Shown: in pieces, positions 24,653 through 30,976 of the stretch
Numbering within the stretch: position 1 is the first letter of the stretch
Layout of the letters: each line of letters begins with the position of its first letter
NCBI GenBank assembly: GCA_937888435.1
Contig: CALAQS010000356.1
Location: 1 to 37,324 of the forward strand
Length of the DNA: 37,324 nucleotides
From: an uncultured Acidobacteriota bacterium
GTDB lineage: Bacteria > Acidobacteriota > Thermoanaerobaculia > UBA5066
Reading direction: 5' to 3'
The notes under the pieces: generated by a model
Databases searched by the model: none
Told to the model about the DNA's origin: nothing
What the model saw: only the letters and a program-made list of their open reading frames with translations
Made by a program: the position numbers and the translations under genes

Positions 24653-25264
24653 TTACTTCTTCCGGAGGCTGCTCGTGAGGAAAGGCACGAGCTCCTTCCC
24701 TGCCGGCGCGAGGTCCATCGAGAGGGTCAGCTCGCCGTCACTCTTCCGCGAGAAAAGCATCCGCACCTTCGTCCCGGCCTCGGTGTTCAGGAGCTCGCGT
24801 GACGTGAGGCGCACGCCCTCGGGCGCGATCTCGACGTCGAACGTGGCGCTGATGCCGGTCGAGAAGAAATACGAGGCGACGTACCGCCGCTTTTCCCGAT
24901 CGTACGCGAAGTAGCCGACCTCCTCGATCGTCTCTTCCTTGCCGTCGTCGGCCGTGAGGATCGTGCTTCCGCGGTGGACAAGGTAATTCCCGGTGAATTC
25001 CGGCGTGAAGCGCGCGACGCGCCCGCCGACGCGCGCGCCGGACTCCGCGCTGCCCGACCACGAGCCGACGAGAAACGCGAGCTCCTGGAACGGCTGCCAG
25101 GCTGGCGCGGCGGCCGCAACGGCCGGCGCGGAACCTGCCGTGGCGGGCGCTGGAGCCGCCGCGGCGGGAGTGGGAGCGGGCGGAGACGGGGGCTGGTTCT
25201 GTGCCGCGACCGGCCCCGACGTCAGCAGCACCAGAAGAGAGAAACGGGCGGAAACGGTCCGCAT
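24653..25264 (-). CDS. exported protein with predicted beta-barrel-like domain, unknown function
   Basis: A 203-residue protein with a signal peptide (FSLLVLLTSGPVAAQ), a Pro/Ala-rich linker (residues about 25-58) and a C-terminal beta-rich domain beginning LAFLVGSWSGSAESG. The FLVGSWxG opening and GNYLVHRGSTIL pattern recall calycin-like families (DUF1579, nitrobindin/THAP4-like), but I cannot assign one or claim ligand binding. It is the first gene of the operon with typA, which starts 11 bp after its stop. The ATG at 25264 has a strong SD (GGAGGAGG) and a TATAAT -10 upstream. Confidence 0.65.
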   Translation of the reverse strand: MRTVSARFSLLVLLTSGPVAAQNQPPSPPAPTPAAAAPAPATAGSAPAVAAAAPAWQPFQELAFLVGSWSGSAESGARVGGRVARFTPEFTGNYLVHRGSTILTADDGKEETIEEVGYFAYDREKRRYVASYFFSTGISATFDVEIAPEGVRLTSRELLNTEAGTKVRMLFSRKSDGELTLSMDLAPAGKELVPFLTSSLRKK

Positions 25265-25296
25265 CGACTTCCTGCCCTCCTCCGGAACTCTTGGCG

Positions 25297-25302
25297 ATTA
25301 TA
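25297..25302 (-). promoter_or_regulatory. -10 (TATAAT) of the typA operon
   Basis: A perfect TATAAT on the minus strand, 32 nt before the ATG at 25264, with the SD in between. A -35 is not obvious. It sits in the 95-bp divergent gap with the ECF sigma gene. Confidence 0.55.
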
Positions 25303-25359
25303 GACTTAGCGGCGCCGGAACCGATCCGGCCGCTTTTTCGTTACACCGAGTCGAGGACC

Positions 25360-26001
25360 ATGCCGCCAGAGCCTCACCCCGATGCCGAGCTCGTCGCCCG
25401 CTGCCAGAAGGGGGACGAGGGCGCCTGGGCGGACCTCGTCGCCTCCTATGGAAAAAAAGTCTATGGAATCGCCTGGCACATGACGTACGACCGCGCGGAG
25501 GCCGAGGAGCTCACGCAGGACTGTTTCCTCAAGGTCTGGCAGAACCTCGACCGCTACGAGCCCACCGAAGCCTCGCTTCTCGCCTGGATCGCGGCGCTCT
25601 CGCGGAACTTGTGCATCGATCACTACAGAAGGAGAAAAAAGGAGAAGGGGTTCTCGTTCCTCTCCGGCGACGCCGTCACGACGCTTCTTCCGGCAACGGA
25701 CGACCCGCAGGCAGACGCCGTGCGCCGCGAGCGCGTGAGAATGCTGCTCGACGCGATCTCCGAGCTGCCCGACGAGCTGGCCGAGGTCGTGATCCTGCGC
25801 GACCTCGACGGCCTCGATTACCGCGAGATCGGCGACCTCCTGCACCTGGCCGACGGCACGGTGAAGTCGCGCCTGAACCGCGCGCGGATCGAGCTCGCCC
25901 GCGTCGTGCGGGGGCGCGTCGGCGCCTCGACGGGAGACGGAAGGTCGCTCTATTCGCCCTTCGGCCCGCGCACCACGACGGCCACGGGAGGCGTGCGATG
26001 A
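25360..26001 (+). CDS. RNA polymerase ECF sigma factor (RpoE-like)
   Basis: A 213-residue sigma70-family factor of the extracytoplasmic-function group. Region 2 spans about residues 8-95 (DAELVARCQKGDEGAWADLV; AEAEELTQDCFLKVWQNLDRY; SLLAWIAALSRNLCIDHYRRRK), region 4 about 118-175 (ISELPDELAEVVILRDLDGLDYREIGDLLHLADGTVKSRLNRARIEL), with a clear HTH. The C-terminal 30 residues are extra. The ATG is preceded by GAGG. The stop overlaps the start of the anti-sigma gene (ATGA), so the two are coupled and the partner presumably holds it inactive at the membrane. Target promoters cannot be deduced; the downstream membrane protein is a plausible member of its regulon. Confidence 0.93.
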   Translation: MPPEPHPDAELVARCQKGDEGAWADLVASYGKKVYGIAWHMTYDRAEAEELTQDCFLKVWQNLDRYEPTEASLLAWIAALSRNLCIDHYRRRKKEKGFSFLSGDAVTTLLPATDDPQADAVRRERVRMLLDAISELPDELAEVVILRDLDGLDYREIGDLLHLADGTVKSRLNRARIELARVVRGRVGASTGDGRSLYSPFGPRTTTATGGVR

Positions 26002-26780
26002 GCGCGGCCTGCCGCGCCTTCGAGCAGCGCCTCGCCGAGGCCCTCGACCGGGCCGGGGAGAGCGCCACGGCCGCGGCGGCCCACGCCCTCGCTGGCGCCG
26101 ACGCCCATGCGGCGGAATGCCCCGCCTGCGCGCTCCTCGCGACGCTCGTCGCGGGGCACGCGGGCGTCTTCGCGTTCCTCGCGCGCCCCGAGCCCTCGCC
26201 CGGGTTTCTCTCGCGCCTCTCGGAGACTCCGGCCGACGTCCGCGCGCGCCAGGAGGCCTCGGAAGTTCTCTCGTTCCTCACGCCGGGGGCGCTCACGCGG
26301 CCGGAACCCTCTCGCGCGCTCCTGAAGCGCCTGCTCGCCGTCCCTGAGCCCGCGCCTTCCCGCGCCGTGTCGAATGTCTCGCGCGGTGTCTTCGGCCGGC
26401 TGAAACCCTTCGTGACCGACTGGCGGTTCGCCGTCGTGGCCGCGTACGCGGCGACGTTCCTGATCGTCGCGCTCTTGCGCGTGGACCCGATGTCGGCGGC
26501 CCGCGGTGCCGCGAACGACCTGACGTCCGCGGGCGAGCGCGCGCTTTCCGAAGCGCGCGTCGCCGCGGTCCACCGCTTCGACGAGAGCGCGCTCGGCCGG
26601 GCGGCCGCCCCGATCACGAAGCGGCTCGACTACCGCGTGTATCGCGCGTTCGCCGCGGGCCGCGCCCGCGCCGTCGCTTATTCGCAGCTCGTCTTCGAGA
26701 AGGTCTTCGGCGGGGCGGTCGATGTCCTGCAGGCTTCGCACGACAAGCCGGAACCTTCCGAGCCCTTTCGACGTTCCTGA
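25998..26780 (+). CDS. membrane-anchored zinc-type anti-sigma factor
   Basis: A 260-residue protein. The N-terminal segment holds a His-x3-Cys-x2-Cys motif (His37, Cys41, Cys44, AHAAECPAC), the hallmark of the zinc-associated anti-sigma (ZAS) domain. A long cytoplasmic linker rich in Arg/Ser follows, then one transmembrane helix (FAVVAAYAATFLIVALLRV, about residues 146-164) and a helical C-terminal domain of about 95 residues. The 4-bp overlap with the sigma gene supports the pairing. The sensory C-terminus has no recognised domain; whether release is by proteolysis or redox is unknown. Confidence 0.8.
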   Translation: MSAACRAFEQRLAEALDRAGESATAAAAHALAGADAHAAECPACALLATLVAGHAGVFAFLARPEPSPGFLSRLSETPADVRARQEASEVLSFLTPGALTRPEPSRALLKRLLAVPEPAPSRAVSNVSRGVFGRLKPFVTDWRFAVVAAYAATFLIVALLRVDPMSAARGAANDLTSAGERALSEARVAAVHRFDESALGRAAAPITKRLDYRVYRAFAAGRARAVAYSQLVFEKVFGGAVDVLQASHDKPEPSEPFRRS

Positions 26781-26795
26781 CAACAGGTGGAAACG

Positions 26796-27374
26796 ATGAA
26801 CGACACCAGCACGAACCCCCAGCCCCCGAACCCTCCCTCTCTCTCGCCGGCGCCGCCGCCGCCCCCGATTGCCTTCGGACCCGCGGCCGCGTTGCCGTCC
26901 GCGCCGCTGCCGAAGAACCCCGGTGCCGCGGGCGTCCTCGGGATCATTCCGGGAATGGGGCACCTCTATCTCGGCCTCTACCAGCGCGCCGCGATTCTGT
27001 TCGGCGTTTGGGTCCTGTTCATCTCGCTGGCCGACCACTCCCGCGGTCCGTTTCCCGGCATCGCGATCCCGTTCTGGATGGTCTTCTCGATCATCGACGC
27101 AACGCGCCAGGCGAAGGCGATCAACATGACGGGCCGGCCGGAAGCAAACGTCCTCGGCTCCGATGAGCCGGTGCGCGTGAGCGGAAGCCTCACAGCGGGC
27201 ATTCTCCTCATCCTGATCGGGGGGTTCCTGCTGCTGAACCGATTCGTGACGATCGACCTGTCGTTCCTGAACGACTGGTGGCCGGTCCTCCTCGTCGCCT
27301 TCGGCGCGTGGCAGGTGTTCCGCCACTACCAGGGCAAGCGGCCGGCTTCGGGCGAGGGTTCAGTCCGCCAATGA
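26796..27374 (+). CDS. membrane protein with TM2-like and LiaI/LiaF-like transmembrane segments
   Basis: A 192-residue membrane protein. Residues 1-48 are Pro/Ala-rich and cytoplasmic or disordered. The middle (GAAGVLGIIPGMGHLYLGLYQRAAILFGVWVLF) resembles TM2-type or DUF5683-like hairpins; the C-terminal part (SLTAGILLILIGGFLLLNR...FLNDWWPVLLVAFGAWQVFRHY) matches the LiaI/LiaF-like transmembrane region (DUF5668). Such proteins occur in envelope-stress modules. ATG at 26796 has AGGTGG upstream and lies 15 bp after the anti-sigma stop, making it the third gene of the sigma operon. Its last 15 bp overlap the end of the convergent gene. Confidence 0.75.
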   Translation: MNDTSTNPQPPNPPSLSPAPPPPPIAFGPAAALPSAPLPKNPGAAGVLGIIPGMGHLYLGLYQRAAILFGVWVLFISLADHSRGPFPGIAIPFWMVFSIIDATRQAKAINMTGRPEANVLGSDEPVRVSGSLTAGILLILIGGFLLLNRFVTIDLSFLNDWWPVLLVAFGAWQVFRHYQGKRPASGEGSVRQ

Positions 27375-27890
27375 GGTGACGAGGACGATCGTCTTGACGA
27401 CGATCGCGCCCGTGCGCGGATCGATGAGGCGGTCCTCGATGTCGATCTCGAGGGCGCCGTCCGCGCGGTTCCAGCGCGCGGACCGCCCTCTCTGGCCCAC
27501 TGCTTTCGCAACCGCCGCCGCGTCCGCCTGGATCGCGCCGCTCTTGATGCCGTCCCTGATGTCGGCCTCGAGATTGCGCTCGGCGAAGATGAAGCGCGAT
27601 TGCGGGAGCTGCCGCTCGTAAGCGGCCACGCTCTCGTCCACCGACTTCGACGTCGTGAAGACCGCGATCTTGAGCTTTCCGAGCCGCGTCTTCAGCTCGG
27701 CCTTCTCGGCCGCCGTCCGCGACGTGTCGGCGTCGAGGCGGGCCACCGCCTGCCGCGTCTCGGCGGCGGCGCGGTCGGTGAAGACCTGCGTGAGGACGGG
27801 GTCGATCTCCCCACCGGGAGGGAACGGCACGCCCGGAATCGGCGAGACGGGCGCCGCGAGGACGAGCGCGAGGGAAAGCGCGATCACCAC
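27360..27890 (-). CDS. exported protein of unknown function
   Basis: A 176-residue protein with an N-terminal signal-like helix (VIALSLALVLAAPVSP). The mature part has a helical region (DRAAAETRQAVARLDADTSRTAAEKAELKTRL), then an alpha/beta region (KIAVFTTSKSVDESVAAYERQLPQS) and a C-terminal beta strand pair (ALEIDIEDRLIDP, GAIVVKTIVLVTSL). I do not recognise the family. Start is GTG at 27890 (a second GTG follows), 6 nt after TAGAAT. It overlaps the sigma-operon membrane protein by 15 bp tail to tail. Codon use is normal for the window. Confidence 0.6.
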   Translation of the reverse strand: MVIALSLALVLAAPVSPIPGVPFPPGGEIDPVLTQVFTDRAAAETRQAVARLDADTSRTAAEKAELKTRLGKLKIAVFTTSKSVDESVAAYERQLPQSRFIFAERNLEADIRDGIKSGAIQADAAAVAKAVGQRGRSARWNRADGALEIDIEDRLIDPRTGAIVVKTIVLVTSLAD

Positions 27891-27896
27891 GAGGGG

Positions 27897-27902
27897 ATTC
27901 TA
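27897..27902 (-). promoter_or_regulatory. -10 (TAGAAT) of a probably leaderless transcript
   Basis: On the minus strand TAGAAT, CCCCTC, then GTG at 27890. It lies between the flotillin stop and this gene. Confidence 0.5.
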
Positions 27903-27930
27903 ACGGCCTTCCCCGACCGCGCGCGCTTTC

Positions 27931-29499
27931 CTAGCCCTTCTTCCCACCCTTCGTCTCCTCCTCCGCCTTGATCCCGAGCTTGCCCAGGAGGACGCTCATG
28001 TCCAGGCCGAGGGCCTGCGCCATCTGCATCACCTGGAACATCGTCGTGGGAACGGTGCTCGCCAGGCGGTTGACCGTGCCGTTGCCATCCCCCGATCCGC
28101 CCGAGTCGATCATGACCAGCTTGTCGATGTTTCCCATCGGAGCGGCGACGGCGGCGGCGACGGGGGCGAAAGCTTTGATGATCTCCGGGAACCTCTCCAG
28201 GACGAGAAGCGCCCGGGAAGAGTCGTCCAGCTTCGCGAAGGCCTCGGCCTTTCTCAGCGCTCCCTCGGCCTCGGCCAGCAGCTTCGCCTTGATTCCCTCC
28301 GCTTCGGCGAGGAGCTTGGCCTTGTTTCCTTCGGCCTCGGCGAGAAGCTTCGCCTTGTTGCCTTCAGCCTCCGCGAGGAGCTTCGACCGCAGCGCTTCCG
28401 CCTGGCCGAGGCCTTCCATCGCGAGCCGCTGCTTCTCGCCGTCAGCGATCGCGATGATCGCGGACTTCTTGCCTTCGGCTTCGAGGATCTCCCGCTGCCT
28501 GGTGGCCTCGGCCTGGAGGATGATCTGCTGCTTCTGGGCCTCGGAGGGCTTGACGATCTCCGACAGGAGCTGCTTTTCTCGCTTCTGGGCATCGGCCTCG
28601 GCGACCTCCGTCTGCTTGCGAGTCCGGATCAGCTCGACCATCACTTCCTGCTCGATGACCTGCTGCCGGGCCCGTGCGTCGGCCAGCGGCCCCGACTGCT
28701 TGGCAGTGGCCTGCTGGGACAGGACGTCCGCCTCGTACGTCGCCTTGCGGACATCCCGCTCCTTTTCGGCCAGGGCGACGAGGGCGAGGTTCTCGTTCTC
28801 CTTTTCCTTCCCCTCCCTGAGAGCCGTCGTGGACTGGATCGTGGCCTCGCGCGCCGCGTTCGCCTCGCCGATCTGCGCGTCGCGCTTCACCTCGGCGGTT
28901 CGCTTCTTCCCGAGCGCCTCGATATAACCCTCGGCATCACTGACCTTCTGGATCGTGAGGACGTCGACGCCGAGACCGATCTTCGCGAGGTCCGACGTCG
29001 CCTCCGTCAGGACCTCCTGATTGAACTTGGAGCGGTCGCGGACGATTTCCTCCACGGTGAGGCGGCCGACGATCGAGCGTAGATGCCCTTCCAGGTTCTT
29101 GTACGCGATCTGCTTGATCTCGGAAACCGTCGATCCCAGGAAACGCTCGGCGGCCGCCGTGAGCGACTGCTCGTCGCTGCGCACCTTCACGTTCGCGACC
29201 GCCTGGACGCTCACGAGAACGCCGTCGATGTTCGGCACGTCGCGCACGTCGAGGTCGATCGGGAAAACGCTCAAGTCGAGGTACGTGACGTTCTCCAGGA
29301 CGGGCCACTTCCAGCCCGCGCCCCCCGTCACGAGACGGAATCCGACGAGCTTTCCGTCGGGCGTCCGGTGCTTTCGCCCGTAGAAGACGGCCACTTTGTT
29401 CGGCGGAACCTTGATGTAGTTGCGGACGGCCGTCATCAGGACGACCAGGAGCACCACCGCGACGAGGACGAGAAGGACGGGAAGGATGAAGCTGGGCAT
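27931..29499 (-). CDS. flotillin-like SPFH/band 7 protein
   Basis: A 522-residue membrane scaffold of the flotillin (YuaG/YqiK) type. An N-terminal membrane helix (ILPVLLVLVAVVLLVVLMTAV) is followed by the SPFH domain (about residues 28-200: NKVAVFYGRKHR, SVFPIDLDVRDVPNIDGVLVSVQAVANVKV) and a long coiled coil (210-430) rich in EA/KA, ending in a helical tail with GNIDKLVMIDSGG and a Met/Gln-rich stretch. Flotillins organise ordered membrane domains. The coiled coil contains four near-identical 11-residue repeats. SD AAGGAG precedes the ATG, which lies 20 nt after the NfeD stop; the NfeD-flotillin pairing is the known partner arrangement. Identification is secure. Confidence 0.92.
   Translation of the reverse strand: MPSFILPVLLVLVAVVLLVVLMTAVRNYIKVPPNKVAVFYGRKHRTPDGKLVGFRLVTGGAGWKWPVLENVTYLDLSVFPIDLDVRDVPNIDGVLVSVQAVANVKVRSDEQSLTAAAERFLGSTVSEIKQIAYKNLEGHLRSIVGRLTVEEIVRDRSKFNQEVLTEATSDLAKIGLGVDVLTIQKVSDAEGYIEALGKKRTAEVKRDAQIGEANAAREATIQSTTALREGKEKENENLALVALAEKERDVRKATYEADVLSQQATAKQSGPLADARARQQVIEQEVMVELIRTRKQTEVAEADAQKREKQLLSEIVKPSEAQKQQIILQAEATRQREILEAEGKKSAIIAIADGEKQRLAMEGLGQAEALRSKLLAEAEGNKAKLLAEAEGNKAKLLAEAEGIKAKLLAEAEGALRKAEAFAKLDDSSRALLVLERFPEIIKAFAPVAAAVAAPMGNIDKLVMIDSGGSGDGNGTVNRLASTVPTTMFQVMQMAQALGLDMSVLLGKLGIKAEEETKGGKKG
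28266..28386 (-). repeat. 33-bp coding tandem repeat, four copies, in the flotillin coiled coil
   Basis: The unit encodes KLLAEAEG-(N/I)-KA, three full copies and one partial. An 11-residue period is a hendecad coiled-coil repeat. Copies differ mainly at third codon positions (CTCGGCGAG, TTCGGCGAG, CTCCGCGAG), so the repeat has aged or been selected at protein level. Confidence 0.85.
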
Positions 29500-29519
29500 G
29501 GAAAGCGGCTCCTTGGGGG

Positions 29520-30020
29520 CTAGCTCACGGGCTCGACGAGCAGCATCGCGCCGTGCAACTCGGCGACTCTCACGAGAGCCCCTTCCGCGATCGGCTGCGG
29601 GCGCGAGGCCCGGGCCATCCGGCGCGTCGTTTGGGACTTCAGTCGGCAGGTCACCTCCCCGACGCCGTTGGCGGGAATGGCGACCGTCACCATACCGGTC
29701 AGGCCCACGAGCTCGCGATCCTCGATCAGCGAGCTCGCCTGCTGGGACCGGATGAGCTGCATGGCCGCGATGTAGATGCCATACATGCCGGCGCCGGCCA
29801 GAAGGCCCCATAGGGAGCTCGTGAGGGGGGGCTTTTCGAGCCATCTCCCGAGGGCGCCGACCGTCCCGAACGTCAGCAGGAAGATTGCCATCGCGCGCAG
29901 GCTGAGGAACCCGACTCCGGCGACCTCCAGCTCGGGATGGGCCTCGAAATCGTGTCCGAGCAAGGCGGACGCAGCGGTCAGGAGAAGACCGATCGCCGCC
30001 AGACTGACGAAAACGAGCAT
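29520..30020 (-). CDS. NfeD-like membrane protein, flotillin partner (YuaF type)
   Basis: A 166-residue protein with three or four hydrophobic segments (MLVFVSLAAIGLLLTAASALLG; FLSLRAMAIFLLTFGTVGAL; SLWGLLAGAGMYGIYIAAMQLI) and a C-terminal OB-fold-like domain (ELVGLTGMVTVAIPANGVGEVTCRL, ALVRVAELHGAMLLVEPV). This is the short NfeD form that pairs with flotillin in the yuaF-yuaG type operon. It lies directly upstream of the flotillin gene with a 20-nt gap. The ATG at 30020 has AAAGG upstream and a TAGAAT -10 at 30043-30048. Confidence 0.85.
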   Translation of the reverse strand: MLVFVSLAAIGLLLTAASALLGHDFEAHPELEVAGVGFLSLRAMAIFLLTFGTVGALGRWLEKPPLTSSLWGLLAGAGMYGIYIAAMQLIRSQQASSLIEDRELVGLTGMVTVAIPANGVGEVTCRLKSQTTRRMARASRPQPIAEGALVRVAELHGAMLLVEPVS

Positions 30021-30042
30021 GACGTGGCGCCTTTGGGGCGGG

Positions 30043-30048
30043 ATTCTA
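30043..30048 (-). promoter_or_regulatory. possible -10 (TAGAAT) for the NfeD-flotillin operon
   Basis: TAGAAT on the minus strand lies 22 nt before the ATG at 30020, leaving a short leader that carries AAAGG as SD. Confidence 0.4.
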
Positions 30049-30055
30049 TCCCGTT

Positions 30056-30976
30056 CTACTCCCGCGTCTTCACGACGATCTCCGTCGGCTGCCCCGCCAC
30101 GTAGCGGAGCGAGCATTCGGCGAAGCCTTCGCACTTCACGCAGATGCCGTCCTTGTCCCCCTTGAAGTCGACGGGCTTGCAGATGTTCACGCCGGGGACG
30201 ACGAGCTTCCCGAGCTCCGCCGCGAACTCGCGCTGGCGCGGCGGCGGGTCCCCGCCTCCCTGCATCGCCCGGCGCAGGTCTTCGACTTTCGGGAACAGCT
30301 CGCGGTTGCGGCGCTCGAGCACCAGGTCCTCGCGCAGCGCGCCCGCCGATTTCACCGCGACGACCGCGGACTTCGCCGCCTTTTTCACCCGGTACCTGCC
30401 GTGGTGCCGGATCCAGAAAAAGAGGAACCCCGCCCCGGCGCCGGCCACGGCCACGAAACCCGCTCCCGGCCGCCCCGCGAGCGTCGCCTTCAAAAGACCC
30501 CAGCCGAGGCCGGCCACCGCCAGCCACGCGATCCATTTCACCTTCACGGGAACCACGAAGAAGATCAGAAACTGCATGTCGGGGAAGAGGTACGCATAGG
30601 CGAAGAGCATCGACGCGCCCGTCACGACGCCCCCCGAGACGAGCGCGTTTCCCGTGACCAGCGCCGCGAGCGAGGCCCCGAGCGTCGAGACGAGCCAGAA
30701 GACGGTGAACTCGGCGGTGCCCCACTCCGCCTCGAGCGCGGAACCGAGGATGTAGAGGATGAGCGTGCCGAAGAAGAGCCCGAAAGGCTCCCCGTGCAGG
30801 AACTGGTACGTCACGAACGTCCACGGCCGTTCGAGCGCGGCCCTTGGATCGAACGCGAAGAGCCCGTATGTCTGCTCGGGATTCATCTTCGAGAGGAAAA
30901 AGAAGATGAAGTGGAAGCTGCAGAGGGGCAGCGTGAGGCCGAGCTTCGGCGCGAAGAGCTCGTTGCGATCGCTCAT
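30056..30976 (-). CDS. rhomboid-like membrane protein with C-terminal cysteine cluster
   Basis: A 306-residue membrane protein. The N-terminal 200 residues follow the rhomboid layout: PWTFVTYQFLHG (51-62), ALEAEWGTAEFTVFWLVSTLGASLAAL (80-106), then GASM (120-123), where active rhomboids have GxSG with catalytic Ser; Ser122 is kept but the second Gly is Met. The last helix reads FVAVAGAGAGFLFFW and lacks the catalytic His of active enzymes, so this may be a non-proteolytic rhomboid. The soluble C-terminus (200-306) has four Cys (266, 279, 282, 288) that could bind a metal. The start overlaps the mutL stop (ATGA), so expression follows mutL. The TAA-side boundary to NfeD is 35 bp. Confidence 0.75.
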   Translation of the reverse strand: MSDRNELFAPKLGLTLPLCSFHFIFFFLSKMNPEQTYGLFAFDPRAALERPWTFVTYQFLHGEPFGLFFGTLILYILGSALEAEWGTAEFTVFWLVSTLGASLAALVTGNALVSGGVVTGASMLFAYAYLFPDMQFLIFFVVPVKVKWIAWLAVAGLGWGLLKATLAGRPGAGFVAVAGAGAGFLFFWIRHHGRYRVKKAAKSAVVAVKSAGALREDLVLERRNRELFPKVEDLRRAMQGGGDPPPRQREFAAELGKLVVPGVNICKPVDFKGDKDGICVKCEGFAECSLRYVAGQPTEIVVKTRE

